A DNA stretch of 64,000 nucleotides from a virus: IMG/VR virus record IMGVR_UViG_3300030106_005057, positions 6,010-70,009 of that record. One strand, 5' to 3'. Position 1 is the first letter of the stretch; each line of letters starts with the position of its first letter. Position numbers and translations under genes: made by a program. Shown here piece after piece: positions 34,656 through 44,273 of the stretch. Under the pieces are notes generated by a model. It did no database searches and was not told the DNA's origin. It saw only the letters and a list, made by a program, of their open reading frames with translations.

Positions 34656-37600
34656 TTATGTTGCTGCGTTCATCTGAGACGAAACCGCTTGTTGAAATCT
34701 TTGCTGCAGCTGAGGTTCTTGTGAGGCAATCTCTCTAATTGCACCAAGCTCAGCAAGTTGTTCAAATTCTCTACCAATAGTTGCTGGGTTTGTTAATGTT
34801 ACACTTTGTTGTCCATTAATAGTTCCTTGTATTCCATTGGACTCAAGAGAACCAATTCTTGAAGCAAGGTTGTTCAGAGCATCTGTCATTGCTTGCGTAG
34901 TAGGATCATTTGCTGAGGCGTTTGCCATTGCTGTACTCTGAAGGTTCTCGATTTGGTTGCGAATCTGATCAGCTTGTGAAACTTCTTGAGGACTACTGCC
35001 CATTCCTCCAGCGCCTCCAGCATTGTTAGTAGCTCCTGCCACTTCCGAAGGCTTTCCACTTAGGGCTTCTGATTCGAATCTTAGTCTTTGTAGTGCCTCT
35101 CCCGCATCTAAGAATGACTGCTTGGCTCTTTCTGCTTCTTCTGTTAACTTCTGTCTAACCGGAAGCATTTGAGCTTCAGCATTTTTAAGTTTCTCTGCTG
35201 CTATTGCTTCTTGCTCCTGTATTATTTCTTCTCCTTGGGTTCTTTGTTCTCTTTGCTCAGCAGTGTCAACACCTACCATTGCGCCGCCACCAAGACTGGT
35301 CTCTCCACTCAAGAAGTCCATAGCTGCGCCACCATTTATTGTTGTAGGGCCTCCTAGTATTCCACCAGCAGATGCTAAAAATCCTCCTGCTATCGAGTTC
35401 CCTAACGTTGTTGCTTGTTCAGGTGTTATGAGTCCTTCTGCTACTAGCTGATCTCTACCTTGAGCTAGAGCGTTTGATTCTTGCAGTGTCAATGCTTCTC
35501 CAGCCTGAGCCTTTGCTAGTGCTGCTCTAGGAGCATCTATTTCAGCTCTTAGCTCTGCTACCTTTTGCAAGTCTCCAGATTCCATAGCGGCAGCAAGCTC
35601 TCCTTGCAATGTCAAGAGCCTGTCTTGAGCACTCATTTTCCTCTTCTCTATGCCTTCTATATTCTTCTGTATAGCTGCAAGTTTGGTTGTGTCATCCGCA
35701 AGTATATCTAATGACTGTTTAGTTCCAGCTAATGCTGCTTCTACTTTTGCCAGCTCATCTATAACTCCTTGATCTACTGGACCTGCAGTCTCGTCTACTT
35801 GTTTCTGTAACTCCGCTCTTCTGTCCTGAAGGATATTTCTGTTAGATTGAAGTTGGCTAACCCCAATGCTTCCACCCGGACTAGTCACCGCACTTAATCC
35901 TACACCTTCAATCCCTGTCTGAGCAGCCGCCAATCTAGCGGAAAGGTCTCTATTAGCTACATCCCGAGGATCTTTTCCTTCGTCTCTGCCTAAAAATTGT
36001 GCTCTTCTTTGATCAATGTCTAACAGTTTGTTTGCAGTCTCTTTTCTCTTATTTATAAGCTCTATCTCAAACTGAGCTAATTGTAGCTGAGCCTGACGAT
36101 ATACATTAAGAGATTCTGCGGTGCTCGCTAAAGCATCTTGAAGTTTTTTGCCCATTTCTCCTATCTGAGAAGCTACTCCAGTTACCAAGTCTGAGGTTAT
36201 CTTGATAGCCCCACCGCCCGCTTCAGTCTGTCTTTTATTGAATTGAGCTTCAATATTCTTAACTAGTATATCTCTAGCGGCCCCTTCTGGCGCAGCTCCT
36301 CTAGCTTCAAGCTGTTTAAGTATAGCAGAACTAGCATCTTGAGCACTAGCGAACTCTCTTCCTCCTTCAGCACCAACAAGATCCTGCATCGCTCCCTTGA
36401 GTGCGAATGGTAGCTCTTGAGTACTCTTAAGTGTGTCTTGGAATCCTTTAGTAGCGCCTTCGTTAGGCCCTCCTGCCACATCTCCTATTGCAGCTTTTAT
36501 GTTCTCTAAACCTGCTGCAATCTCGTCAGGTGTTGAAGTGTCCAAATTTTCAAAAGGATTTATTTGAGGCCCAAGTGCAAGTATTGCATCGGAACCAAAA
36601 GCTCTATCAAAATCAGTCGCAAATGAATCTGCAAACTCCGCAAATCTGTTAGCGGCCTGAGCTGTTATATTGTCTAGCTTAAGCAATCCTTCTCCAAGGG
36701 CTTCTATTTGGAATGCAGTCTCCCTAGCAATTTTTTCCAGCTCTGCATTAGCAGCTGCCACCCTAAGAGTCTGTGCTGCAGCAGCCTGCTGCTCTTGCAC
36801 AAGCTGTCTAACTTTGTTCGCTTCCTCAGCTGATGTTATACCAACAGCCGCTATTGCATCATTTATTTCTTCAGGTGAAGCCTCACCTATGCTGTCTCCT
36901 AGCTCAGCTATTGCTCTACCAGCGTTTTGAGAAGCCTTCAGTGCACCTTCCGCTTCATTCAATGCATCACTATCCCAGAACCAGCCTTCTCCTCCTGCGT
37001 CCTTAGCTGCCTGCACTGCGGCCTGAGCGTCAGATATTTGTTGTTTGGCAATCTCCATAGAAGAAGCTCTGACAACATTAGAATACTGCGTTACTAGCTC
37101 CGAACCTTCGCCTATCTTTTCACCTGCTGCCTGAAGAGCCGTTACCATACTCCCCGCGTCTCCGCTGAATGATATTGCTCCATCTGCTGCTGTTTCAAGT
37201 GACAGTCCAGCCTCTCCAATATTTCTAAGAGCATCTAAGTCTATATTTGCAAGTTCTGTAGTTGCCAGCTTTGCTACGTTCTCAAATGCAGCTCTTGCGG
37301 TTGCTGCAAACTCTTCTGGCAATCCCTGTAAGGCTTTTGTGATTGCTTCTCTTTCATCGTCGCCCGATAATGCCTCTCTGGTCTCTGCTTTTCTGCGTTT
37401 TTTATTAGTCTCTTTTTCTTCTTCAGACATTCCAAGCTGTCCGGGAGCTGTAGACTCAAAAAATCCTCTTAAACTTCCGAAATCAATTCCTGTTGCTTGT
37501 TCTGCAAGATTAGCGAGTCCATTGCCGACAACATCTAATCCTTTTCCTACGCCTGAAAACAAATTTCCAACAGTATCTATTGGACTAAATAAAGCAGAGA

Positions 37601-40600
37601 ATGCTCCGCTGACAAGATTAAGTGGATTGAGCATGCCGGCCATGTCTACATCCAACTGTGTCTGCAGACTCTGCTCTACTGCGGCGTCAAATTTACCAAA
37701 TACTGCTGTAGTCTTTGCATTAGCGGAAGCAAGGTTAGAAGAGGATAGAAGCGAGGCTTTTGTCAACGAGTCAAGCTCAGTACTCGCCTCTTCAGCAGCA
37801 TCTCCTAGTGCAACAATAGCTTCAAATTCAGCCTGTTTAGCAGCGCCTGCAAAGAATTCCTCAATACCAGCACCGATAGCTCCTACTGCAGCGCCAAGAG
37901 CTGTACCTATAACTGGTACAAAAGAGCCTATAGCTGCGCCTTCAATCGCGCCTTTTGCCATAGCTCCTCCCACATCACCGGCACGACCCGCACCTACTCC
38001 CTCTCTTCTTCCTGTAACTCCCGGAACAATCTCTTCTTTAGTTCCGCCTATGCCGCTAGTTATGGAATCTATAATAGGCCCTGCTACAATAGAAGCAACA
38101 GCAGCGACAAGTCCTCCTCCTTTCAACCCCTTAACCGCATTTTTAGCCAAAGAAGCACCGCCGGTTCTAACTGCGCCAGCTGCTCCTGCTCTTCCGACTT
38201 TGGTGAGTGCTCCAGAAGCTGCCTGAGATCCTTTTGTTATTCCAAGACCAACTCTATTAGATGCGCTCCTGATTCCTGAACTAACCCTGTCTCTAGCAGC
38301 GCTAACAGCGCCCTTAAAACCACCGCCAGCTCGCTCGCTAGCTGCGCCAAACCTAGAGGAGAATGATGAGTTTATTTGTGATTGAGCAAAGGATCTTGTC
38401 TGAAATCCCTTTGAGCCCGGAACGTTTACTCCCCCTTTGCTGGATAGTAGATTCCTTTGCGTTGTAGCCCCAGCTGAGAATGCTGCTTTTTGCTTTGAGA
38501 GCTTTGCGCCAAATCCCTTCAAGCCAGTGGCAGCACCCTTTAGGCTTGAGCCAAGAAGTGCTACGTTAGTTACCACCGATAACCAATCTCCTGCTGTAGC
38601 CTCTCCAGATGCAATTCTGTCTAATGAGTTTGCTGTCGCCTCTACAATTCCCGGCAACATAGAGAATACAGCAATCATTCCTGCAGCACTATTCCCTATC
38701 TCATTAAATGCACCACTAACACCTTTCGCACCATCAGCCACATTGTTAAGGGCTTGTTGGGTTGGTTTAGGATTTATAGTAGCTCCTGTATTGCCTGAAA
38801 CTTTCGTTCTTGCGCTTGGTGTGCCATAATTATTTCTTCCGGCTCTTACTACTCCACCTTGAGCATATTTGTTTATATTATTTAGATTACCATAACCGAA
38901 GGATTGTGCAGAACGCTTGTTAACCACAAACTCGCCCGGCGTTAACAGCGCAGGTACAGTGTCAGTACCTGTAGCTGTCCCTCCTTTTGCCATCTTAGTA
39001 ACAGAAAGTCCGAACGGGTCGCCTTGGTCTGCGGAAGCTAAAATCTTTCTAAGTAAAGATCCTCCTTGATTTGAGGCTATATTGTCTTTGCTAAGAGACT
39101 TCTTAGCCTCTAATAGCTTTGTATCTAGTGGTAGAGCAGGATCAAAGAAGAGATTCATTCTTTCAATGACATCTGAAGTAAGATCAGCAAAATCAAATGT
39201 TGCTCCACTCTCTGTTAGTTTTGCTCCTGTAGTACCTGCAACAACGCCCTCAAAGAAGTGGCCCGCCATAGAATTAAAGTCAATCTCACCTAGAGCCTTT
39301 TCAACTGCCAGTTCCCGATCCACATTTGTCAGTCCCTCAACATCAAAACTATCAGCTAGAGCGGAACTAACGTCCTCAACAGCTTTGCCTACCGTCTTTT
39401 TCACCTCTTTCATTAGAGATGTAGATGCGGTGTCATCCATGACTGTTCTGTATGTTCCTAGAGTAGCAGTGATCGTGTCTGTGCCTTCCCTAAAATCTGC
39501 CAACTCTGGGAATATAGATTTAGCTATGTCAAATACTGGCCCCTTCTTGTTTGTTAGACTAGGTTTGTTTATAGACTGAGAGCCAAGCCCTTTTGGACCA
39601 TCTCCCATGCCCATAAAGATTGCTGCAAGTTCGCCCGACGTAGTTATACTAGCCTTTTGGGGTTCGTCTTCTACATCTCCTCCGTTAGCATATTTATTAA
39701 TTCCTGATAGATTACCAGCTCCAAATGCACCGACAGCTGATTTTCTGATTACAAACTCTCCGGGAGTAAGCATAGCTGGCACAGTGTCTCTATTACCTGT
39801 TCCCGGAACAAGTCCTCCACTTGCAAAACCTCTAGGCCTCCTACCTCCTCCACCGCCTCTAGCTCCTCCGGGACCTCGACCAAACCCTACATTCAATGTA
39901 GATAAGGCAGGTATAAGCCTATTTACTGCAGTAGTAAGATTGTTGGTGGCTTGTGTATTGGCGGATAATGGAATAGCCTTCAGTGCATTGGCTAAATTAG
40001 TTGAGTTCTGATTGAAGTTGGATAGCTGTTGAGTGTTCGCCTGTACTGCAGAGGCTAGCGCATTTTGAGATGTTACTTGAGCCTGTCCTCCAGATCCGGT
40101 AGCGGCATTGCCAAGAGCTGCCCCAGCACCTCCTAGTCCTCCTCCTGCTTTGGCAGAACCAAAAAATCCTCTAGCGAAGTCTCCTACGCCTTTTGATATC
40201 TTTACTGCTGCGAAAGCAGTTAGCGCTGGCAAGACTGGAACTAAAGCCTCGGCAAGTCCAAGAAATGCATTTGCCATTCCGGCAACTATTTTCGCTAAAG
40301 TTTGGAAGGTTGCAGATTCACTAATTGTTCTGATTAAGGCTTCGAATCTAGATTGAATCTGTTCAAAAGTTTTGATCAAAGGTTGTAAACCTTTTGCTAC
40401 ATCTCCTCCAAGTCCCTCAACTGCACCTTGCTGAGCAATTGCAAACGCAGACTCTGCTTTTCTGAACTCTTTGATAGCTGGTATCAACTTACCAACCTGA
40501 CGAATACCACCAAGCTCTTCTACTACTTTAGATAATGCTAGTGTATCTCCTCTTTTAATAATCTCATCAAGCTCTTTTGACAATATTCTAAATGAAGAGA

Positions 40601-41591
40601 ATAAACCAACAAAGTTCCCATCGGCATCCTTCAAGTTTATTCCAAGCTGCTTGAGAAACTCTATTGTTTGAGGCCTCTGGATTCTTGAGAAGATTGTTCT
40701 CAAACCAGTAGCAATCGTTTCTGCTGATTCACGAGTTGTAGATCTAACAGAAGTAAAAATAGCTATTAATTGATTAAGAGCTTCTTGAGGTTTCTCTGCA
40801 TCATTAGCAGCCGTAGCAAAAACACCACCAACACGACGAATAGCAGATATCACATCTTCAGATTCAACTGCAAACTTCTTAGATACAGCATTTATAGATG
40901 CTAGCACAGCCTCAGACTCAGATGCTGCTATATTGAACTGATTAAGAGAAGCAATAAGGCCTTCAGCAGTATTGGACATTTCACCAAAAGATGGAGCTAA
41001 GCTGGCCCTAGCAACCGCTTTCATAGATGCTTCTACTTGGTCTAGAGTTTGTCCAGTCTGTGCGAATATTCTAGCAACAGACAATATCTCATTAGCATCA
41101 AGCCCTAGGTTTTTTGCCAAGTTACTAGCAGCATCACTTAATTTGTTAAGTCCTGCTGTTGTTCCTCCAGTAACCTGAGAAATTTTTGTCAACTCTCTTT
41201 CAAACTCAAGAGCCTTGGGAACTGCTTCGGCTATTGCATTACTAAGCCTGAAAAACGTAGCTGTAACAATACCGGCTGCAGCAAATCTCTTGAAGGTCAG
41301 AGCAGTTTCTTTACCTAGTACCTGCATAGCATTAGCTGCTGTCTTGCTACTTTGGGCAGTCTTGTTTAATGCATTACTCGCATTAGCTTGTGTTTTGACT
41401 AGATTCTGGTAGTTCTTGTTTGTTAAGTTTAATTGGTTATTAAGATTCGTTAGCTGCGTCTGTCCTTTTTTAGGAACATTCACATTGACATTTACAGATA
41501 AATTACCAAGCTGCTGCTTTATACTGTTGGTAACAGCTTTTATGTTCTTAGGGCCACTTAAGATGACCTGTGCGTTAATATTAAATGCCAT
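34656..41591 (-). CDS. Tail tape measure protein
   Basis: The 2311-residue protein is the longest in the window. It starts with a coiled-coil region, then a TP901-type core (KALEFERELTKISQVTGGTTAGL; IFAQTGQTLDQVEASMKAV), hydrophobic Ala/Gly-rich segments near residues 1050-1250, and long coiled coils (about 1800-2250). The loop VPAMLTPGEFVIRKSAVGAFGAGNL, with a glycine-rich lead and NKYANGG tail, occurs twice (DNA about 39680-39830 and 38855-38990), as in many siphophage tape measures. It sets tail length: at about 0.15 nm per residue the tail would be near 350 nm. It follows the chaperone-like genes and a terminator. Confidence 0.93.
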   Translation of the reverse strand: MAFNINAQVILSGPKNIKAVTNSIKQQLGNLSVNVNVNVPKKGQTQLTNLNNQLNLTNKNYQNLVKTQANASNALNKTAQSSKTAANAMQVLGKETALTFKRFAAAGIVTATFFRLSNAIAEAVPKALEFERELTKISQVTGGTTAGLNKLSDAASNLAKNLGLDANEILSVARIFAQTGQTLDQVEASMKAVARASLAPSFGEMSNTAEGLIASLNQFNIAASESEAVLASINAVSKKFAVESEDVISAIRRVGGVFATAANDAEKPQEALNQLIAIFTSVRSTTRESAETIATGLRTIFSRIQRPQTIEFLKQLGINLKDADGNFVGLFSSFRILSKELDEIIKRGDTLALSKVVEELGGIRQVGKLIPAIKEFRKAESAFAIAQQGAVEGLGGDVAKGLQPLIKTFEQIQSRFEALIRTISESATFQTLAKIVAGMANAFLGLAEALVPVLPALTAFAAVKISKGVGDFARGFFGSAKAGGGLGGAGAALGNAATGSGGQAQVTSQNALASAVQANTQQLSNFNQNSTNLANALKAIPLSANTQATNNLTTAVNRLIPALSTLNVGFGRGPGGARGGGGGRRPRGFASGGLVPGTGNRDTVPAMLTPGEFVIRKSAVGAFGAGNLSGINKYANGGDVEDEPQKASITTSGELAAIFMGMGDGPKGLGSQSINKPSLTNKKGPVFDIAKSIFPELADFREGTDTITATLGTYRTVMDDTASTSLMKEVKKTVGKAVEDVSSALADSFDVEGLTNVDRELAVEKALGEIDFNSMAGHFFEGVVAGTTGAKLTESGATFDFADLTSDVIERMNLFFDPALPLDTKLLEAKKSLSKDNIASNQGGSLLRKILASADQGDPFGLSVTKMAKGGTATGTDTVPALLTPGEFVVNKRSAQSFGYGNLNNINKYAQGGVVRAGRNNYGTPSARTKVSGNTGATINPKPTQQALNNVADGAKGVSGAFNEIGNSAAGMIAVFSMLPGIVEATANSLDRIASGEATAGDWLSVVTNVALLGSSLKGAATGLKGFGAKLSKQKAAFSAGATTQRNLLSSKGGVNVPGSKGFQTRSFAQSQINSSFSSRFGAASERAGGGFKGAVSAARDRVSSGIRSASNRVGLGITKGSQAASGALTKVGRAGAAGAVRTGGASLAKNAVKGLKGGGLVAAVASIVAGPIIDSITSGIGGTKEEIVPGVTGRREGVGAGRAGDVGGAMAKGAIEGAAIGSFVPVIGTALGAAVGAIGAGIEEFFAGAAKQAEFEAIVALGDAAEEASTELDSLTKASLLSSSNLASANAKTTAVFGKFDAAVEQSLQTQLDVDMAGMLNPLNLVSGAFSALFSPIDTVGNLFSGVGKGLDVVGNGLANLAEQATGIDFGSLRGFFESTAPGQLGMSEEEKETNKKRRKAETREALSGDDEREAITKALQGLPEEFAATARAAFENVAKLATTELANIDLDALRNIGEAGLSLETAADGAISFSGDAGSMVTALQAAGEKIGEGSELVTQYSNVVRASSMEIAKQQISDAQAAVQAAKDAGGEGWFWDSDALNEAEGALKASQNAGRAIAELGDSIGEASPEEINDAIAAVGITSAEEANKVRQLVQEQQAAAAQTLRVAAANAELEKIARETAFQIEALGEGLLKLDNITAQAANRFAEFADSFATDFDRAFGSDAILALGPQINPFENLDTSTPDEIAAGLENIKAAIGDVAGGPNEGATKGFQDTLKSTQELPFALKGAMQDLVGAEGGREFASAQDASSAILKQLEARGAAPEGAARDILVKNIEAQFNKRQTEAGGGAIKITSDLVTGVASQIGEMGKKLQDALASTAESLNVYRQAQLQLAQFEIELINKRKETANKLLDIDQRRAQFLGRDEGKDPRDVANRDLSARLAAAQTGIEGVGLSAVTSPGGSIGVSQLQSNRNILQDRRAELQKQVDETAGPVDQGVIDELAKVEAALAGTKQSLDILADDTTKLAAIQKNIEGIEKRKMSAQDRLLTLQGELAAAMESGDLQKVAELRAEIDAPRAALAKAQAGEALTLQESNALAQGRDQLVAEGLITPEQATTLGNSIAGGFLASAGGILGGPTTINGGAAMDFLSGETSLGGGAMVGVDTAEQREQRTQGEEIIQEQEAIAAEKLKNAEAQMLPVRQKLTEEAERAKQSFLDAGEALQRLRFESEALSGKPSEVAGATNNAGGAGGMGSSPQEVSQADQIRNQIENLQSTAMANASANDPTTQAMTDALNNLASRIGSLESNGIQGTINGQQSVTLTNPATIGREFEQLAELGAIREIASQEPQLQQRFQQAVSSQMNAAT

Positions 41592-41605
41592 ATATCTAAA
41601 CTCTT

Positions 41606-41659
41606 AAAAAAAATAAAGCGACCACCACAAACACAATGTTTTGCTTATAATGATCGCTT
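41606..41659 (-). terminator. Intrinsic terminator upstream of tape measure gene
   Basis: On the - strand, AAGCGATCA (41659-41651) pairs with TGGTCGCTT (41624-41616) with one wobble pair, around a loop holding a second partial palindrome, followed by TATTTTTTTT. It should lower transcription from the chaperone-like genes into the tape measure gene. Confidence 0.75.
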
Positions 41660-41667
41660 ATCCAGTT

Positions 41668-42624
41668 TTATTCAGATGTCGCAACCTCTTCTTCGGCAAC
41701 TTCATCTGGTTCAGTCTTTTCCAGTTTTGGCTCATCAGCCGGTTGAGCTTTCTTCGGTCTTCCACGCTTTTTAGGCTTAGGCTTTGACTCTGCTTCCTCT
41801 TTTTTAGACAAGACGGGCTTGCCTTTACTATCTAGGAAAGGAGAAAACTCTGTTTTGTAATTGCCATCTTGACTAACTGGCCTACCATTAACATCCACAT
41901 AATCAAAGTCAGTATCGGATGTCCACTTGATATAATTGCCTCTTTCATCAAGATGTCGGCCTTCCCTATCAACGAGTCTACCTTTCTCATCAACAAGCTG
42001 GCCTTTTTCATTAGTGAACCCATACTCTTTTAAGAAGACATCCTCAGCTGTACCTGAGTTTGGATCATCTACATTAGAAAGAAGATAATAGAATTCAGTG
42101 GCTCCTGCCATTGCTACTCTAGAATCTTGGTTCTTTATGTAGTCAATAATACCCTCTTTAAAATAAGGTTCATCACCCTCTTCATACACCAAGCAGGAGG
42201 AAAAAAGCCAATTAAACCTGACTGTATCAGCCTTACCTTCACATGTATTTGAGTCTAATTCTGTTCTTGTTGACAGCAGATCTACCATTTCTTTTCGTGC
42301 ATCTGCCATAGATAGGGCTACTTCTCGGGCTTCTTCAAGACTGATTCCACCTTTTGATAGTTTATAGTCCCCATTAATAACGATAGCTCTAAGTTCTTGG
42401 TATCTTTGCTCTCTATCATCATTCCAGAGTTTTCTTTTTCTAAGCTCTGTATCTAGCTGATCTCTTAAAAGATCCCCTCTTTCCAAAGACTGATTAAAAG
42501 CCTTTGCTCTTTCTTCATTTGCTTTTACAAGTTCATCAAAATTAGGTCTCCTGACAGCATACTTAACGCCGTCAACCTCAAAAACCCTTCTATCCTGATC
42601 ATTTTTTTGTTCATTGTCAGACAT
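41668..42624 (-). CDS. Putative tail assembly protein with short tandem repeats
   Basis: The 318-residue charged protein is just upstream of the tape measure, the place of tail assembly chaperones. Near residues 205-235 it has a seven-residue tandem repeat: NEKGQLV, DEKGRLV, DREGRHL, DERGNYI. The C-terminus is low in complexity, with a basic KKRGRPKK AT-hook-like stretch and an acidic end (DEVAEEEVATSE). The N-terminal 200 residues are helical, with WLFSSCLVY in a core region. Its ATG directly follows the TAG of the preceding gene in the same frame. The role is inferred from position only. Confidence 0.65.
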   Translation of the reverse strand: MSDNEQKNDQDRRVFEVDGVKYAVRRPNFDELVKANEERAKAFNQSLERGDLLRDQLDTELRKRKLWNDDREQRYQELRAIVINGDYKLSKGGISLEEAREVALSMADARKEMVDLLSTRTELDSNTCEGKADTVRFNWLFSSCLVYEEGDEPYFKEGIIDYIKNQDSRVAMAGATEFYYLLSNVDDPNSGTAEDVFLKEYGFTNEKGQLVDEKGRLVDREGRHLDERGNYIKWTSDTDFDYVDVNGRPVSQDGNYKTEFSPFLDSKGKPVLSKKEEAESKPKPKKRGRPKKAQPADEPKLEKTEPDEVAEEEVATSE

Positions 42625-42945
42625 CTATTCAAGCTCCTTTTTATCTGTAACTACAAAATTTGTTATATACCTATTCCAACTTATGGTGTATTGAGAAATT
42701 TCACTCTGTGCACCTCTTAGATTTGAGTTTCCCAAGTCAAGTATCTTAGTGCGTGCTTCAGACCAAGCCTCTCTCCAGTCCTTCTGATCCTCCGTCAAAT
42801 CATGATATTGAAGACCATGTCCCCATAAAAACCCAAAGTACTCCTCTATAACAGCTAAAGAGCCTATGGTTGTTGTATTAAATTTTTTGACTATATTGTT
42901 TACTAATCTTTTCTTTGAAGATTCTGCATATCTTTCATCAGACAC
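42625..42945 (-). CDS. Putative tail assembly chaperone-like protein
   Basis: The 106-residue protein starts with GTG 42945, preceded by AGGAGGG at a 5-base gap. It has a helical sequence with WRDGLQYHDL-type aromatic content (actual: WGHGLQYHDLTEDQKDW, then WREAWSEARTKIL). Size and position before the larger protein and tape measure suit a gpG-like chaperone. I found no slippery heptamer for the usual G/GT frameshift, and the next gene is in the same frame after a TAG, so a frameshift product is not supported. Confidence 0.6.
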   Translation of the reverse strand: MSDERYAESSKKRLVNNIVKKFNTTTIGSLAVIEEYFGFLWGHGLQYHDLTEDQKDWREAWSEARTKILDLGNSNLRGAQSEISQYTISWNRYITNFVVTDKKELE

Positions 42946-42954
42946 AATTCCCTC

Positions 42955-44004
42955 CTATCCTTTTCTATTTCCAGTTACCATTTCTACCAGCTCTTTACGC
43001 AATTTCATTTTTACATCAGTGAGCTGATCCTCTCTTATTTCTTCTCCGCCTTTATTTTTAACCTCTTTAAGTCTATTTTTTATTTTCATTTTATTGCTAT
43101 GGTCATTAAGGTTATATATCTTATCTGAATCTTCTTTGGAAGAAACCATAAATATTTCATCTCCTTTTTGTCCAGTTATAGCGTCCGCATTTTTTTGCGC
43201 TCTTTTCTTTTCATTTTCCTTTCTTTGAACGGCCATCCAACCATCGAATGCGTCATCATCTTCAAAGACCTCATCTGGAGGAGTCTCCATACCCTGTCTA
43301 GCATTATCATACATCTTAGAATATAATATCAAATGTCTCTGAAACACTGTCATATCAGCTGGAGATCCACCAAATACGTTAACGCCTCCAGAGCTATCCC
43401 AATAACTCTTCCAAATTCCTTGTCTAGCAAACTCTCTTATATGAGGACTAATCATGTACTGAGACATATATCCTGAGTATGCTTTATCTAGCATGTGTGA
43501 ACTCTGTGAAAAAATAGTAGCGGCGTCATATACCTTATTATTATTTATATCATAGAGGCTCATAGCAGCAACAAACCTATCTCTTATAAAACTGTGGTAT
43601 GACTCTAAGGTAGAATGAAAGAATGTAGCCCTCCTAGACAATGCTTCTTCTATTACTTTCCTAATCCCTGCTAATCTATTCTTTGCTGCCTTTTTTGATT
43701 TTGTGTTAAAAAAGTTTTTATATACAGCAATTTGCATATCTTCTATAGCTTCTTGGCTTACCTTCAAGTCTGCATCATTTTGATAAGTCCATATGCCTCT
43801 ACGATCTAGAACCTCCGCCAGCTTTTCATCCGTTACAAGTTGGGAAAAGTTCAGCTCATCGGCTGCTTCATCTGCCAAAAAACATGCTAAAGTTCTTATT
43901 TCAGCGGTAGGCCTAACTAGTTTGTATATCTTTCCTTCAGACCTGAAAAATGTTGTCCCTGAAATTAGCCTTTCTACCATTGTTGCTTTTTGATGTTCAA
44001 GCAT
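42955..44004 (-). CDS. Uncharacterised structural or assembly protein
   Basis: The 349-residue protein is encoded first after the tail tube terminator. It starts MLEHQKATMVERL. It has helical parts (RRATFFHSTLESYHSFIRDRFVAAM; SHMLDKAYSGYMSQYMI) and a charged C-terminal third (KKRAQKNADAITG; DVKMKLRKELVEMV). There is no catalytic motif. Its place between tail tube and chaperone-like genes suggests a tail assembly role. The gene begins a unit led by the 220-base non-coding region upstream. Confidence 0.55.
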   Translation of the reverse strand: MLEHQKATMVERLISGTTFFRSEGKIYKLVRPTAEIRTLACFLADEAADELNFSQLVTDEKLAEVLDRRGIWTYQNDADLKVSQEAIEDMQIAVYKNFFNTKSKKAAKNRLAGIRKVIEEALSRRATFFHSTLESYHSFIRDRFVAAMSLYDINNNKVYDAATIFSQSSHMLDKAYSGYMSQYMISPHIREFARQGIWKSYWDSSGGVNVFGGSPADMTVFQRHLILYSKMYDNARQGMETPPDEVFEDDDAFDGWMAVQRKENEKKRAQKNADAITGQKGDEIFMVSSKEDSDKIYNLNDHSNKMKIKNRLKEVKNKGGEEIREDQLTDVKMKLRKELVEMVTGNRKG

Positions 44005-44221
44005 TCAACTATAGTTCCTAACAAAAATCTTCACCTAGACTGAAAGAGTTCAGTAATTAGAACGTGATGATTAATAATCCTAAATATAAAACCCTATCCC
44101 TCTAATATATAATAGCAAATATGTAGCGCTATTTGGCTTAATATTTGATAATATGTTATAATAAAGTCGGTAAAATAACTCGCTCTCTATCGCGAAAAAG
44201 AGCTATCGCTAAGTTCCCGAC
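44005..44221 (-). promoter_or_regulatory. Candidate late promoter and operator region
   Basis: This is the longest non-coding stretch in the window. On the - strand it holds TTATATATTA (44112-44103), about 100 bases before the gene at 44004; the same nine bases TATATATTA occur before the tail tube gene. It also has two direct CTATCGC copies on the + strand (44187-44193 and 44203-44209) and a perfect six-base hairpin ACTGAA/TTCAGT at 44039-44054. The position after a strong terminator suggests a promoter for the tail assembly genes. No consensus can be proven by eye. Confidence 0.4.
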
Positions 44222-44255
44222 AAAAATAAAGGGCCGCGCAAATCTGCACGACCCT
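44222..44255 (-). terminator. Strong intrinsic terminator after tail tube gene
   Basis: On the - strand, AGGGTCGTGC (44255-44246) pairs with GCGCGGCCCT (44239-44230) over ten pairs with wobbles, around AGATTT, then TTATTTTTG. It lies about 20 bases after the stop of the gene at 44274-45452. This fits a highly expressed structural gene isolated from downstream genes. Confidence 0.88.
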
Positions 44256-44273
44256 CTAAATTATCACAAGCTA

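Noticed and set aside
37339-38226. A 295-codon + strand open frame inside the tape measure gene
   Set aside because: It is antisense to an Ala/Gly/Ser-rich coding region, which creates long Pro/Ala/Ser-rich shadow frames; it has no ribosome site and no family pattern.
42622-42627. In-frame TAG between the 106- and 318-residue genes (TAGATG), as a possible readthrough fusion of tail chaperones
   Set aside because: Stop codons directly abutting an in-frame ATG also occur at 46497/46498, 53626/53627 and 8216/8217 with TAA, so this is ordinary tight packing. Other genes here end with TAG, so it is not reassigned.
42640-42665. Programmed -1 frameshift site in the chaperone-like gene
   Set aside because: The A-rich stretch near the end (GATAAAAAGG) does not match a slippery heptamer in frame, and the next gene is in the same frame anyway.
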